A DNA stretch of 64,000 nt from Gemmobacter nectariphilus (GTDB lineage Bacteria > Pseudomonadota > Alphaproteobacteria > Rhodobacterales > Rhodobacteraceae): the NCBI GenBank assembly GCA_020721445.1, contig DYMU01000003.1:1-64000 (forward strand). The letters are read 5' to 3'. This document shows, piece by piece, positions 31,439-42,794 of this stretch (position 1 is the first letter of the stretch; each line of letters opens with the position of its first letter). The notes beneath the pieces were generated by a model that was not told where the DNA came from, ran no database searches, and was given only the letters and a program-made list of their open reading frames with translations. The translations under genes and the position numbers were made by a program.

Positions 31439-31672
31439 GGGGTGAGGCGCGGCACGCGCCAAGGGGCAGAGCCCCTGTCTTTCTGTGCAGCCAGGATGTG
31501 ATGTGGTTTGGTCAACTCATGGGACCAGGCTTTCGAGGCAGGGCCTGCCGGCGGAAGGTAGGTCGCGCAAGTTTGCCTGTTGACGCATCGGGTTACCCGT
31601 CAAATGGCCGGTGTGGCCCCGTCCCGCGCCTTGCGACCCTGCCAGCACCGAAACCGTTACCGCCGCGCGGCC

Positions 31673-32881
31673 TCAGGCCAGCAGGCCGGGGTCGTCGCCC
31701 AGGGTCAGGCCGGGAAACACCGCCGTTTCCAGTGTGCCGCGGTCAAGCCCATACAGACCCCGCATCGCCCAGGCGGCCCAGCCTCGCACATCGCTGGTGG
31801 GCATCAGATCGCGGCGTTGGTAAAGGGCAGCTTCCTCCAGACCGGGCCACAGACCCATCACGCGGCCACCTTTCAGCGCCCCGCCCGCCGCCAGCATGGC
31901 GCCGCCGGTGCCGTGGTCGGTGCCCTTGGTGCCGTTTTCGGCCACGGTGCGGCCAAATTCGGTCATCGCCAGCAGCAGGGTCTGGCCCCAGACCTTGGCC
32001 CCAAGCCGGTCTTGCAGCCGCAAGACCATGTGTTCCAGCCGCCGCAGGGGCAGGGTGATGCTGCCGTTCTGGTTGCGGTGCGTGTCCCAGCCCGACAGCG
32101 AAAACGCCGCGATGCGGGTGTCTTCGCGCAACCGGTCGGCGGCGAAGTCGATCAGGCGTGTGGTGTCGGCCAGGCGGCGGTCGTCCAAAGGCGGCGGGGC
32201 CGTGCCGCCTGACATCCGGGCCATGTCCATGCTTTCGGTCAGGCTGACGGCTTCGGTCGCGGCTTCGCGGAACAGGGCGTCATCGTGGTAGATATGATCG
32301 AGAAGCAAGCGGCTTTGTGCCGACAGGTCCAGCCGCAGATCGGGTTGCCAGTTGCTGACCGGGGCCGCCCCTTGCAGCAGGGGTGCGGCTTCGACCCCGA
32401 CGGCAAAGGCGGTTTGCGAGGTCAGGCCGGGCACCGTTTGCAACATGCGGTTCAGCCAGCCGTCGCGCACCCGGCCATCGGGCAGGTCAAGGCCGGTGCC
32501 TGCCTCAAGGATATCTTGCCCCTCGAAATGGCTGCGCTGGTTGCGATAGGGGGTAGAGGTAGCCTGAACAAAGCCAAGCTGGCATGCGTGCCACAGCGGC
32601 ATCAGGCCCGCCAGCGACGGGTTCAGGCTGAAATAGCCGGTCAGGTCGGGGCCGGGGGTGGCGACAAGGTTGGGGCGGTAGGCGGCAAGCAGCGGATCGC
32701 CCGAGGGGCGGACCAGATCCAGCCCATCCATCGCGCCACGCAAGATGACCACCACCAGCCGATGATCGCCCAAGGGTGCTGCACCGTTCGAGCCGGCAAG
32801 GGTAACGCTTGTCATCAAGGGGTGGGCGGCGGCCGAACAGGCAGTGCCGGTCAGGGTTTTCAGGAACAGGCGGCGGTCCAT
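31673..32881 (-). CDS. DUF1501 domain-containing (Tat-like) protein
   Basis: MDRRLFLKTLTGTACSAAAHPL; VVVILRGAMDGLDLV; LLLAMTEFGRTVAENGTKGTDHGTGGAMLAAGG. Confidence 0.9.
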   Translation of the reverse strand: MDRRLFLKTLTGTACSAAAHPLMTSVTLAGSNGAAPLGDHRLVVVILRGAMDGLDLVRPSGDPLLAAYRPNLVATPGPDLTGYFSLNPSLAGLMPLWHACQLGFVQATSTPYRNQRSHFEGQDILEAGTGLDLPDGRVRDGWLNRMLQTVPGLTSQTAFAVGVEAAPLLQGAAPVSNWQPDLRLDLSAQSRLLLDHIYHDDALFREAATEAVSLTESMDMARMSGGTAPPPLDDRRLADTTRLIDFAADRLREDTRIAAFSLSGWDTHRNQNGSITLPLRRLEHMVLRLQDRLGAKVWGQTLLLAMTEFGRTVAENGTKGTDHGTGGAMLAAGGALKGGRVMGLWPGLEEAALYQRRDLMPTSDVRGWAAWAMRGLYGLDRGTLETAVFPGLTLGDDPGLLA

Positions 32882-32886
32882 CTGGT

Positions 32887-34248
32887 CTACCTTCGGCTGA
32901 ACTCGGGGCTGGCAAGGACAAGGCCCAGGCCTTCGCGGATGTTTTCCGACCTCGGCACCGCCCATGTCAGGCGGTCGCTGGCCATGGGGCCAAGGGCGCG
33001 GGTCATCAGCGCCAGCGGATCGGGCAGGGGGGTGACAAGGCGGCCCGGCACCTCCATCGCCCAGGTGATCCGGCTGGCCATGCCTTCGGGGGTGATCCAG
33101 GCCTCGGCCGCCTCGGGCCAGCCATCGGGGCCGGCGGGGGATTGCCAGGGTTGGCCCATGGCGGCCATCGGTTGCAGGATCATCCGGCGGAACGGGCCTT
33201 CGGCCATACGCTGCACGTCAGATCCGGTCAGGCCAAGGGCACGCAAGGACGCCACCATGAAATCAAAGGGTTGGCGGGCCTTGGCTTGCCCTGCGTCCCA
33301 GGCGGCGGGGTGGGACAGCAAGCGTTCCGTCACCGCCGCAAGATCGCCGCCTGTGTCCTGCCATGCCACGGTCAGCGCGGTGACAAGTCCGGGGTCAGGG
33401 TCGTCGGCCACAAAATGCACCGCCAGTTTGCGGGCGATATGGGCGGCGGTGGCCGGATGCGCCGCCAGATCATCCAGCGCGCGCAGCACCGCGTCCAGCG
33501 TGTCGCCGTCGTAGGCGGTGCCCAGCACGGTTTCCGCCCCCGGCTCGGCGCGGCGGGCGTCAAAGGTCGGGCCTTTCTTGCCGATGGTCAGGCCGGTCAG
33601 CAACTCGGCCATCTGGGTCACATCGGCCTGGGCATAGCCGCTGCCAACCGTGTGCAGTTCCAGCAGTTCGCGCGCAAGGTTTTCGTTCAACCCCTTGCCG
33701 CGGCGCAGGCCCACCCGCGAATTGGGGCCAAAGCTGATGGTCTGATCCAGATAGATCAGCATGGCGGGGTGCTGCATCACGGCTTTCAGCATATCGGCAA
33801 AGCGCGCGGTCAGGTGTGGACGGATCGCCTCATCCACCAGCGCCGAGGGCAGGGCTGCGGCGTCGCGGCTGCGGGCGACCGTGGTGAAATGGTCGGCCCA
33901 GAACCATGACAGGCGTTCACGCAGGCCATCAGGGGCATCCAGCGCGCGGGCGAAGGTGGCTTTCGCGGCGTTCAGCGCGGTCGCTTGCAGGGCGGCGACG
34001 GTCTGCCGATACTGGGCACGCGCTGCCTCGGCCTCGGCCCCCTGACTGCGGCGATGGGTCCGCAGCAGGCTGGCCGCGCGCGCCATCGGTTCGGCCAGAT
34101 CGGCCATGCGTGGTCCGGGAAAGGTGGTGGCCATGACATCGGGGTCCCGCAGGGCAGCCAACATGGCGGCGGGGTCGGTCGGGGCTTTGGCAGGCAAGGG
34201 CAAGCCATAGCCAAATCGAAACGCGGCGGTCGTGGGGTCGGGGGTCAT
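32887..34248 (-). CDS. DUF1800 domain-containing protein
   Basis: LSWFWADHFTTV, GLNENLARELLELHTVGSGYAQADVTQMAELLTG; paired with DUF1501. Confidence 0.9.
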   Translation of the reverse strand: MTPDPTTAAFRFGYGLPLPAKAPTDPAAMLAALRDPDVMATTFPGPRMADLAEPMARAASLLRTHRRSQGAEAEAARAQYRQTVAALQATALNAAKATFARALDAPDGLRERLSWFWADHFTTVARSRDAAALPSALVDEAIRPHLTARFADMLKAVMQHPAMLIYLDQTISFGPNSRVGLRRGKGLNENLARELLELHTVGSGYAQADVTQMAELLTGLTIGKKGPTFDARRAEPGAETVLGTAYDGDTLDAVLRALDDLAAHPATAAHIARKLAVHFVADDPDPGLVTALTVAWQDTGGDLAAVTERLLSHPAAWDAGQAKARQPFDFMVASLRALGLTGSDVQRMAEGPFRRMILQPMAAMGQPWQSPAGPDGWPEAAEAWITPEGMASRITWAMEVPGRLVTPLPDPLALMTRALGPMASDRLTWAVPRSENIREGLGLVLASPEFSRR

Positions 34249-34330
34249 GGCATCCCTCAGGCTTGGGGCCAAGATAGGCGACATGGCCCCCTATTGCACC
34301 GGGGATTGCGACCGTGGGCCGGCATGCGGC

Positions 34331-34801
34331 CTAGGGAAAGCGGAAATCTGCCGGATAGCTGTGAAAGCCGTCGAAATCGCCCTTGCCAAGGACAAGGCCC
34401 CCCTGGCGCAGGCTGGCGTAGCCCATGGTCATATGGAAGAAAAAGTTCGGCAGGCCGAAGAGGTAGAGAAACTCGGTGGCCGATTGTTCCAGATCGGCAA
34501 AGCCCGCCTGATGGCGGATGGTGCGCTGCTCGGCCCCGTCAAACTCGGCTTGCGTCATCGCCCCCAGGGTCGCACGCGCCACGGCCAGGCGCGGTGCAAG
34601 CGCGGTTGGCAGGTCTGGCACGCGGCGCCCCGCCAGCGGGCAGGTGATGCGCAGGGAGAACCCGGTCGCGGTGGCAAAGTGCTGCTCGGCGGTCAGGCTG
34701 TCGGCGATTTGCGCGGTCATCGCCGCCCGCCCCGCCGCCTCAGCCATCCGGGCCATCTGGCCAAGATAGTGCCGAAACACGGGGACGGTGGCGTGATACA
34801 T
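34331..34801 (-). CDS. DUF1993 family protein
   Basis: YHATVPVFRHYLGQMARMAEAA...EFLYLFGLPNFFFHMTMGYASLRQGGLVLGKGDFDGF; TGATG overlap with aspS stop. Confidence 0.85.
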   Translation of the reverse strand: MYHATVPVFRHYLGQMARMAEAAGRAAMTAQIADSLTAEQHFATATGFSLRITCPLAGRRVPDLPTALAPRLAVARATLGAMTQAEFDGAEQRTIRHQAGFADLEQSATEFLYLFGLPNFFFHMTMGYASLRQGGLVLGKGDFDGFHSYPADFRFP

Positions 34802-36582
34802 CACGCCTCCTTGGGCAGAACGCGCAGACGCAATTCGCGCAACTGCTCGTTCGTCGGCTCGCTTGGCGCGCCCATCAGCAGGTCTTCGGCGCGCTGGTTC
34901 ATCGGGAACATGATGACCTCGCGGATGTTGGTGGTATCGGCCAGCAGCATCACGATGCGGTCAATCCCCGCCGCACAACCGCCGTGCGGGGGCGCGCCGT
35001 ATTTGAACGCCTTGACCATGCCGCCAAAGCGCTTGTCCACCTCGGAGTTCGGATAGCCCGCCAGTTCAAACGCCTTGTACATGATCTCGGGCTTGTGGTT
35101 GCGGATACCGCCCGAGATCAGTTCATAGCCGTTGCAGGCAAGGTCGTATTGATAGGCGTAAACGTCCAGCGGATCGCCGTTCAGCGCGTCAAGCCCGCCT
35201 TGCGGCATGGAAAACGGGTTGTGGCTGAAGTCGATTTTCCCGTCGTCGGTTTTCTCATACATCGGGAAATCGACGATCCAGGCAAAGCGGAACGTGTCCT
35301 TTTCGGTCAGGCCCAGCTCTTCGCCAATCACATTGCGCGCGCGGCCTGCGGTGGCCTCAAACGCCTCTGGCTTGCCGCCAAGGAAGAAAGCGGCGTCGCC
35401 AAGGCCAAGGCCGAGTTGCTGGCGGATCGCCTCGGTGCGCTCGGGGCCGATGTTTTTCGCAAGCGGGCCAGCGGCTTCCATGCCGGATTTGTCTTCGGAC
35501 TCACGCCAGAAGATGTACCCCATCCCCGGCAAGCCCTGCTGTTGCGCAAAGGCGTTCATGCGGTCGCAGAACTTGCGGCTGCCGCCTTTGGGGGCGGGAA
35601 TGGCGCGCACCTCGGTGCCTTCCTGCTCCAGCAGCTTGGCGAAAACCGCAAAGCCGGAGCCGCGGAAATGCTCGCTCACCACCTGCATCTTGATCGGGTT
35701 GCGCAGGTCGGGCTTGTCGGAGCCGTACCACAGCAGGCTGTCGCGGTAAGCGATGCGCGGCCAGTCCTTGTGCACGGTCTTGCCCGGCGCAAACTCCTCG
35801 AACAGCCCTTGGATCACCGGCTGCACGGCGGCGAAGACGTCTTCCTGCTCGACAAAGCTCATCTCGATATCAAGCTGGTAGAAATCGGTGGGTGAGCGGT
35901 CTGCGCGGGGGTCTTCATCGCGGAAACACGGCGCGATCTGGAAATAGCGGTCAAAGCCCGCGACCATGATCAACTGCTTGAACTGCTGCGGCGCCTGCGG
36001 CAGGGCATAGAACTTGCCCGGATGCAGGCGTGACGGCACCAGAAAGTCACGCGCGCCTTCGGGCGACGACGCGGTGATGATCGGGGTCTGAAACTCGGTA
36101 AAGCCCTGATCCCACATCCGGTTGCGCAAACTGCGCACCACGCCCGACCGCAGCATCATGTTGCGGTGCATGCCCTCGCGCCGCAGGTCAAGAAAGCGAT
36201 AGGTCAGGCGGGTTTCCTCCGGGTATTCCGCCTCGCCAAACACCGGCATCGGCAGTTCCGCCGCCTCGCCCAGCACGGTCAACCCCAGCGCATAGACCTC
36301 AATTTCACCCGTTGGCAGCTTGGGGTTCACCAGGGCCGCATCGCGGGCCTTGACCCGGCCGTCGATCTGGATCACCCATTCGGCGCGCACCTTTTCGATG
36401 GCGGCAAAGGCCGGACTGTCACTGTCGGCGATCACCTGGGTGATGCCGTAATGGTCGCGCAGATCAAGGAACAGCACGCCGCCATGATCGCGCACCCGAT
36501 GCACCCAGCCTGACAGGCGGATGGTCTGGCCCACATCGGCGGTGTTCAGGGCGGCGCAGGTATGGCTGCGATAGGCGTGCAT
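34801..36582 (-). CDS. aspS: Aspartyl-tRNA synthetase
   Basis: [50 protein letters not shown]; class II motifs. Confidence 0.97.
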   Translation of the reverse strand: MHAYRSHTCAALNTADVGQTIRLSGWVHRVRDHGGVLFLDLRDHYGITQVIADSDSPAFAAIEKVRAEWVIQIDGRVKARDAALVNPKLPTGEIEVYALGLTVLGEAAELPMPVFGEAEYPEETRLTYRFLDLRREGMHRNMMLRSGVVRSLRNRMWDQGFTEFQTPIITASSPEGARDFLVPSRLHPGKFYALPQAPQQFKQLIMVAGFDRYFQIAPCFRDEDPRADRSPTDFYQLDIEMSFVEQEDVFAAVQPVIQGLFEEFAPGKTVHKDWPRIAYRDSLLWYGSDKPDLRNPIKMQVVSEHFRGSGFAVFAKLLEQEGTEVRAIPAPKGGSRKFCDRMNAFAQQQGLPGMGYIFWRESEDKSGMEAAGPLAKNIGPERTEAIRQQLGLGLGDAAFFLGGKPEAFEATAGRARNVIGEELGLTEKDTFRFAWIVDFPMYEKTDDGKIDFSHNPFSMPQGGLDALNGDPLDVYAYQYDLACNGYELISGGIRNHKPEIMYKAFELAGYPNSEVDKRFGGMVKAFKYGAPPHGGCAAGIDRIVMLLADTTNIREVIMFPMNQRAEDLLMGAPSEPTNEQLRELRLRVLPKEA

Positions 36583-36704
36583 GGGTGGTCCCTTTCAGGG
36601 GTGCAAGAGCGGTGGCGCAAGATCGGTCCGGCCCGATACACCCCTTGGCGCGCGCGAAGTCAAGCAGGACCGCCCGGATCGCCCTGCAAACGGGCCTTCG
36701 CCGC

Positions 36705-36725
36705 TTCCTCTTGGCCCAAATACCC
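36705..36725 (-). repeat. Solo copy of the CCAAGAGGAA-type intergenic repeat
   Basis: ttcctcttggcccaaataccc, reverse complement gggtatttgggccaagaggaa. Confidence 0.6.
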
Positions 36726-36804
36726 AAATCCGACATCTCGGCCTGCGCGTCCTTTGCAAATGGAGCAGTGGACAAAACCCGCGCAACGTCACAGGTTGGT
36801 GGTC

Positions 36805-37254
36805 ATGTCCAGCCGTTCACCCCGTCTTGCCACCCGCGCGTTGATCTTGGTCGACGACCGGCTGCTGCTGGTTAATGCCTATCGCAAGGCGCTGTCAGAC
36901 TTGTGGTGTGCGCCCGGCGGCGGGGCTGTGGTGGGGCACAGCCTGCATGACAACCTGATCCGTGAGATATGGGAGGAAACCGGCCTGACCATCACCGTCG
37001 GCGCGCCTTGCCTGGTGAACGAGTTTCACGACCCAAGGCGCGGGTTTCATCAGGTTGATGTCTATTTCCGCTGCACCATTGCCAGCGGCCAGATCACCGA
37101 TGCCTGGCGCGACCCCGAAGGTATTGTCACCGAGCGGCGGTTTTTCAGCCGGCAAGAGATGGCGGGTATTCGCTATAAGCCCGACAGCCTGCCCGCCGCC
37201 GCCTGGGGCACGGGCGAAAGCCTGTATGATCCGCTGGAATTGATCGTGCGCTAA
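36805..37254 (+). CDS. NUDIX hydrolase
   Basis: GGGAVVGHSLHDNLIREIWEETGLTI Nudix box. Confidence 0.88.
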   Translation: MSSRSPRLATRALILVDDRLLLVNAYRKALSDLWCAPGGGAVVGHSLHDNLIREIWEETGLTITVGAPCLVNEFHDPRRGFHQVDVYFRCTIASGQITDAWRDPEGIVTERRFFSRQEMAGIRYKPDSLPAAAWGTGESLYDPLELIVR

Positions 37255-37279
37255 GGCTTTGCTGGCGCGATGGGAACCC

Positions 37280-37325
37280 CCGGGGGCTTTGCCCCCGGAC
37301 CCCCAGGATATTTGTGGAAAGAGAA
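37280..37325 (+). terminator. Dispersed terminator-like element (hairpin ccgggggc-ttt-gcccccgg then aggatatttgtggaaagagaaa)
   Basis: Read directly; between convergent genes. Confidence 0.6.
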
Positions 37326-37333
37326 AGCTGGGG

Positions 37334-37768
37334 TCAAAGGTCCAGCCAGATCGTGACGGGGCCGTCATTGGTCAGGCTGACCTGCATATCCGCGCCGAAG
37401 ATGCCATTTGCGGTGGGGATGCCTTCGGCCTGCATCCGCGCGGTGAACTGCTCGTACAGGCGTTTGCCCTCGTCCGGTTTGGCGGCGGTGGAAAAGCCGG
37501 GGCGGTTGCCGCGCAGATCGGCGGCAAGGGTGAATTGCGACACGATCAGCGCCGCGCCGCCCATGTCCTTGGTCGACAGGTTCATCTTGCCCGCAGCGTC
37601 CTTGAAGATGCGCAGCTTGGCAATCTTGGCCGCCATCGCCCCGGCCTGCGTGTCGGTGTCGCCGTCCATTGCGCAGATCAGGATCAGCAGCCCTGCACCG
37701 ATTTCACCGGTGATCCGGCCGTCCACCGTGACCGAGGCGCGGGAGACGCGCTGCAGAACCGCCCTCAC
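37334..37768 (-). CDS. dtd: D-aminoacyl-tRNA deacylase
   Basis: [52 protein letters not shown]. Confidence 0.95.
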   Translation of the reverse strand: MRAVLQRVSRASVTVDGRITGEIGAGLLILICAMDGDTDTQAGAMAAKIAKLRIFKDAAGKMNLSTKDMGGAALIVSQFTLAADLRGNRPGFSTAAKPDEGKRLYEQFTARMQAEGIPTANGIFGADMQVSLTNDGPVTIWLDL

Positions 37769-38688
37769 ACCTCGTGGCTCCAGGGTGGGTTGGCACCGGG
37801 GCGGCTGACGGTGATGGCGGCGGCACGGGTGCCAAGGGACAGGGCCGCGTCCAGCGTGGCATCAGGCAGCGCCGTAAGGGCGGTCTTGGACAAGGCACCC
37901 GCCGCGTGCAAGGCGGCCAGTGCGCCGGCGTTGAAGGTGTCACCTGCCCCCACGGTATCGGCCACCGCAACTTTGGCGGCGGCAGAAAAGCGGTTCTGGC
38001 TGGCCGTCACGGCCTGCGCCCCTGCGGCCCCTTCGGTGATAAATACCAGTTTCGGCCCCATGCCAAGGATCTGGCGGGCAAGTTGGCTGGGATCACCCTC
38101 GCCCAGCAGCCAGTGCAGGTCTTCGTCCGACAGTTTCACGATATCGGCACGGGCGATCATCCGTTCGATCCGGGCGCGATAGGCCGGCTCTTGCCCCGAG
38201 ATGAAACTGGGTCGGATGTTGGGGTCGATCATCGTCACGCGGGTTGCGGCTTCGCGCGCCTGAAGCGCCTCATAGATGCTGGCGGCGGGGTCGTTCACCA
38301 GGCTGATGCCGCCGAAGAACAGGGTGCTTACGGTTGCGGGCAAGGTGGGAAGCTGATCAAGCGACAGCATCCGCCCGGCGGTAGCCTCATCGTAGAAAGC
38401 ATAGGTTGCCTGGCCATTGATCAGCTTGACAAAAGCCACCGTCGTGGGCCGGGCCGAGCGGGCAAGATACTGCGTGTCGACCTGTGACGCGGTCAGTGTG
38501 TCGGCCAGAATCTCGCCCAGCATGTCGGTCGATACGCCCGAGAACAGGGCCGAGGGCACGCCCAGACGGCCAAGTGCGATGGCAGTGTTGAATACTGCCC
38601 CCCCGGCATAGGGGGCAAAGCAGGCCTCTCCCTGGGTCGAGATGCGCGGCAGCATGTCGATCAGGGCTTCACCGCAGCTGAGAATCAT
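37765..38688 (-). CDS. PfkB family carbohydrate kinase (fructokinase-like)
   Basis: [33 protein letters not shown]. Confidence 0.9.
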   Translation of the reverse strand: MILSCGEALIDMLPRISTQGEACFAPYAGGAVFNTAIALGRLGVPSALFSGVSTDMLGEILADTLTASQVDTQYLARSARPTTVAFVKLINGQATYAFYDEATAGRMLSLDQLPTLPATVSTLFFGGISLVNDPAASIYEALQAREAATRVTMIDPNIRPSFISGQEPAYRARIERMIARADIVKLSDEDLHWLLGEGDPSQLARQILGMGPKLVFITEGAAGAQAVTASQNRFSAAAKVAVADTVGAGDTFNAGALAALHAAGALSKTALTALPDATLDAALSLGTRAAAITVSRPGANPPWSHEV

Positions 38689-38746
38689 GTCGCACCTTTT
38701 CAGACGTCGAGCGCAGCATATAAGGCCGCGCTGTTTGCGCAAACAG

Positions 38747-39724
38747 TCAGGCTGTGAACCAGGGTGCCAGATTGGCGCGGATACGGTCCAGCGGCGTGGC
38801 ACCCGAGGTATCGGGCCGGAAGGTCAGCCCGGTGATCGCCTCGTAGGCGTCAATATAGACCTGCGCGGTGTGCGCAATCATTTCGGCGGGAATCCCGGGG
38901 ATGGGGTCGGTGTAGGGATCGCAGCGCTCGTTCACCCAGGCCCGGATCACATCCTTGTCAAAGCTGGGCGGACGGCTTCCTGTGGCAAAGGCCGCGTCAT
39001 AGCCATCGGCCCGCCAGTAACGGCTGGAATCGGGGGTGTGGATCTCGTCAGCCAGCAGGATCTGGCCAGCGTGATCGGTGCCGAATTCGTATTTGGTATC
39101 GACAAGGATCAGCCCGCGATCGGCCGCCATCTGCTGCCCACGGGCAAACAGGGCAAGCGCGTGGGACGACACCTGCTCCCACTGTGCTGCGCTCAGAAGG
39201 CCCTGCGAAATGATCTGGTCGGGGGTCAGCGGTTCGTCATGTCCGCCGTCAAACGCCTTGGACGTCGGCGTGATGATCGGCTGGGGCAGCACCTGATTGT
39301 CGCGCAACCCATCGGGCAGGGTGTGGCCATACATGTGGCGCACGCCAGTGCGATACTGCGTCAGGATCGAGGTCGAGGTGGTGCCGGCCAGATAGCCGCG
39401 CACGACGATTTCAACCGGCAGGATGGTGACACGCTGGCCGATGACCACATTCGGATCGGGGTAGGCGACCACATGGTTCGGGCAGATATCGGCGGTGTGG
39501 TCAAACCAGAACCGCGCGGTCTGGGTCAGCACCTGACCCTTGAAGGGGATTGCGGCAAGGATGCGGTCAAAGGCGCTGATCCGGTCGGACGAGATCAGGA
39601 TGCGGGTGCCGCCGGGGTGGTCGGGCGTGGGCGGCAGGTCATAGCAATCGCGCACCTTGCCGAAATAGGGGTTCGGCAGTTCGGGGATGCGGGCATGGGG
39701 CAGCACGCGGGACAGATCGAGCAT
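38747..39724 (-). CDS. purC: Phosphoribosylaminoimidazolesuccinocarboxamide synthase
   Basis: [40 protein letters not shown]. Confidence 0.95.
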   Translation of the reverse strand: MLDLSRVLPHARIPELPNPYFGKVRDCYDLPPTPDHPGGTRILISSDRISAFDRILAAIPFKGQVLTQTARFWFDHTADICPNHVVAYPDPNVVIGQRVTILPVEIVVRGYLAGTTSTSILTQYRTGVRHMYGHTLPDGLRDNQVLPQPIITPTSKAFDGGHDEPLTPDQIISQGLLSAAQWEQVSSHALALFARGQQMAADRGLILVDTKYEFGTDHAGQILLADEIHTPDSSRYWRADGYDAAFATGSRPPSFDKDVIRAWVNERCDPYTDPIPGIPAEMIAHTAQVYIDAYEAITGLTFRPDTSGATPLDRIRANLAPWFTA

Positions 39725-39878
39725 CTTCGCCTCCGGTCGGGAACACACGCGCTATTGCGCGCGCCGGGTCACGTGTCAACGACCCAAGCATGCGGGGGCT
39801 TGCAGTGATCAGATTGTGCGCCTGCGGCGCAAGCCTTTTGTCTTGTCGCGCGCGTGCCGCGCGTCTCCTCGGGCGATA

Positions 39879-39910
39879 CCTCCGGCGGGGATATTTATCG
39901 AAAGGGAAAG
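39879..39910 (+). repeat. Divergent copy of the intergenic repeat (cctccggcggggatatttatcgaaagggaaag)
   Basis: Read directly. Confidence 0.5.
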
Positions 39911-39987
39911 GATGGCGCCCTTTCTTTCTGGAAAGATCATATGGTGAGGCCGCAGGCCGAGGGGCAGCGCCCCTCTCTTGCGTTCTG

Positions 39988-41238
39988 TCAGCCACGCAGT
40001 CGGTTCAGAAGATCCAGCGACGGTTCGCCGGTGATCGGCAGGCCACGGGCACGCTGGAAGGCTTCGATGGCGGCGCGGGTTTTGGCGCCGATCACACCGT
40101 CGCTGCCTTCGGTGTCAAAGCCTGCGGCGGTCAGGCGGCGTTGCAGATCCTGGCGATCTGCGATGGTCATGCCGGTGGCATCGGGTGGAAAGGTGGCTTT
40201 GATTGGGGGGCCACCCGCGATGCGGTCCGACAGATGGCCAACGCCAATGACATAGTTCACCGCGTTGTTGTAACGGGCGATGGCGTTGAAATTGCTGTAG
40301 ATCAGGAAGGCCGGGCCGTTTGCCCCTTGCGGCAGCAGGACCGATCCTGCGCCGTGGTCGGGCAGGCTACCGCCATTTGCTGCGGTCACGCCAAGGCTGG
40401 ACCACGCGTCCGCGCTGCGGCTCTTGCCGCGTCCGGTGACGGCGGTATCGAAGCCTGCGGGCAGTCGGACCTCGATCCCCCAAGGCTGGCCCTTGCGCCA
40501 GCCCGAGCGCGACAGGTAGGCGGCGGTCGAGGCAAGCGCATCGGTCGGGTCTTCCGACCAGATGTCGCGGCGGCCGTCGCCGGTGAAATCCACCGCAAAC
40601 TCCAGATAGCTGGTCGGGATGAACTGGGTGTGGCCCATGGCACCGGCCCAGCTTCCGGTCATGTTGCCGGGTGTGGTGTCGCCGTTTTGCAAGATGCGCA
40701 GGGCGGCGGTCAGTTGCTGTTCGAAGAATTCGCCGCGCCGCCCGTCATAGGCGAGGGTGGACAGCGCCGAGACGATGGGCACGGATCCGCGCCGCTCGCC
40801 ATACTGGCTTTCCAAGCCCCAGACCGCGGTCACCACCTCGGCCTCGACCCCGTAGCGCGACTCGATGGCCGTGAGCGTGCCACGATGGCGGGCAAGGGCC
40901 GCGCGGCCTTTGGCCACCCGCTCGGGGCTGGCGGCGATGGCGAGATAATCCTCAAGGCTGCGCTTGAACTCGGTCTGGTTGCGGTCACGGTCGATCACGC
41001 CGGGCAGGTAGCCTGCGCCGCGAAAAGCGGTGTCCAGTGTGGATTGGGCGATACCGCGCGCAGCGGCGCGGGATTTGAAGCCCGCAACCCAGGCGTCATA
41101 GCCTGCGTTGGCGACCGGCGACATGCCGGGTTCGGCAACGCGTGCGGCCAAAGGGCCGGCCCCCCCACCGCCGCCGATGCAGCCCGATAGCCAGAGCGCG
41201 CCCAACCCCAGTGAAAATGCCCGCCGGTTGACCCGCAT
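39988..41238 (-). CDS. Lytic murein transglycosylase (MltB-like) with C-terminal peptidoglycan-binding domain
   Basis: VTAVWGLESQYGERRGSVPIVSALSTLAYDGRR; LQRRLTAAGFDTEGSDGVIGAKTRAAIEAFQRARGLP. Confidence 0.9.
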   Translation of the reverse strand: MRVNRRAFSLGLGALWLSGCIGGGGGAGPLAARVAEPGMSPVANAGYDAWVAGFKSRAAARGIAQSTLDTAFRGAGYLPGVIDRDRNQTEFKRSLEDYLAIAASPERVAKGRAALARHRGTLTAIESRYGVEAEVVTAVWGLESQYGERRGSVPIVSALSTLAYDGRRGEFFEQQLTAALRILQNGDTTPGNMTGSWAGAMGHTQFIPTSYLEFAVDFTGDGRRDIWSEDPTDALASTAAYLSRSGWRKGQPWGIEVRLPAGFDTAVTGRGKSRSADAWSSLGVTAANGGSLPDHGAGSVLLPQGANGPAFLIYSNFNAIARYNNAVNYVIGVGHLSDRIAGGPPIKATFPPDATGMTIADRQDLQRRLTAAGFDTEGSDGVIGAKTRAAIEAFQRARGLPITGEPSLDLLNRLRG

Positions 41239-41304
41239 CTCGTGCTCCTTTGCCCGTTATTGTTTCGGGATGCTAAACGATTGTGGTGCGGGCGGAAAGG
41301 ATGG

Positions 41305-42408
41305 TCAGCGCGTGGTTTGTGACAGATAAGCAAGACCGCCGATCAGCAGGGCGCCAAGGATCACGGCAAGGGCGATCTTCCACGCCGAATAGGGGCGTTC
41401 CCCCTGCACGCGCCCGGTCTGGCCGTTGACCACAAAGCGGAAAGTGCGGCCATTGTATTTGTAGGCGGCCATCCAGATCGGCAGCAGGATGTGCTTGAAG
41501 GTCTCGGCCGAATGGTCGGTGTCGATGCGGTCGATGCGCTGTTCGTCACCGCCGATATCGCGGCGCACGTCCGCCGCGATCTGGGCCGCCATGATCGCCC
41601 TTGCAATCTGTTGGCCATCCGACAGGCTGACGGTATAGCCTTCCGAGGTGAAGCCTGCCAGATAATCGGGCGAGTAGGGCCGCAGCGCCGACAGATCCCA
41701 AGGGGCAAGCGCGTCGGTATAGCGCCGGGGCAGCGAGTTGCTGGCCAGCACCAGGATGTCGTCAAACCGGCGTGAGACCCAACCCGCGGCCCGGTGCCAG
41801 CGGGTCTTGCGCACCTGTTGCTGCCGGCGTTCGTTGCGGCCATTGACCTGTACGGTCACGGTGTGGGTTTCATAATAATACTCGCCCCGCGCACCGGCAT
41901 AGCGGCTGCGGGTGGCGGCATCGAAGGTCCAGTAGGGCACATAAAGCCCCGACAGAGCCCGGCCCTTGCGGGCGTATTCGACCAAGCCGCCGGGGGCGAA
42001 CCACAACCGGCCCAGCCATTTGACCATCGCCGCCCGGCCCTGACGTTCGTCGATGACAAAGGGCAGCACCGCCTGCGGTTTGATCAGGCGTTGGGTGCCG
42101 GTGCCGATGGCCACAGGGGTGGCGCAGAACGGGCATTCGCTGGCATGGGTCGCGCCGTGAAATTCGACCTGCGCGCCACAGGACGGACAGGGGGTGATGC
42201 GCACCTCCTCGATCTGCGAGGGCGGCAGGTCGGCGCGCAGGGCGCGGTTCAGGTCAAGCTCGTCCAGCGCCGTGATGCGCGTATCAAGAGCCACGGGAAT
42301 GGCTTGGACATGGCCGCAATAGTCGCATTTCAGCGCGGTGTCGCCGGGGGAATAGCGCAGGTCTGCACCGCACTGTTCGCAGGGCCAGCGGTGGTGTTCG
42401 TCTTGCAT
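41305..42408 (-). CDS. Zinc-ribbon protein with C-terminal TM segment (TFIIB-type zinc finger-like)
   Basis: CEQCGADLRYSPGDTALKCDYCGHVQ; CPSCGAQVEFHGATHASECPFC. Confidence 0.78.
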   Translation of the reverse strand: MQDEHHRWPCEQCGADLRYSPGDTALKCDYCGHVQAIPVALDTRITALDELDLNRALRADLPPSQIEEVRITPCPSCGAQVEFHGATHASECPFCATPVAIGTGTQRLIKPQAVLPFVIDERQGRAAMVKWLGRLWFAPGGLVEYARKGRALSGLYVPYWTFDAATRSRYAGARGEYYYETHTVTVQVNGRNERRQQQVRKTRWHRAAGWVSRRFDDILVLASNSLPRRYTDALAPWDLSALRPYSPDYLAGFTSEGYTVSLSDGQQIARAIMAAQIAADVRRDIGGDEQRIDRIDTDHSAETFKHILLPIWMAAYKYNGRTFRFVVNGQTGRVQGERPYSAWKIALAVILGALLIGGLAYLSQTTR

Positions 42409-42794
42409 TTTGGGGGTCCGGGCAATGGGCTTTTCGCCACTATGCGGCCCGGCGCGACCAGCGGCAACAGCGAAGAGGTCTGTCAGCAACAACCGCCCGG
42501 CGTGCGTGGCAGAGAGATCATCGGAACCGCAAGGGTAAACCGTTGCGGCAAAGCTCTTTGGTCTTCGATTACGATCCCCGCGCGGCGGCCCTTGTTGTCC
42601 GCTGACGCGCAGAGATTGCGCGGTGCCGTTGGCGGGAACCGCCGTGGCAAGACCGGAACGGGTCTGCGCGTGGCCCTTGGCACGCGTCAGGGTGTCAGAC
42701 GTGCAAGCCTACGGTGCCGGGCCGGCTTTCCCGGCGTGGCAGGCCCCGCGCGGGGCGGTCTTGCGCGGCGGGTGGGCGTGTCTGGCAGAACGGT

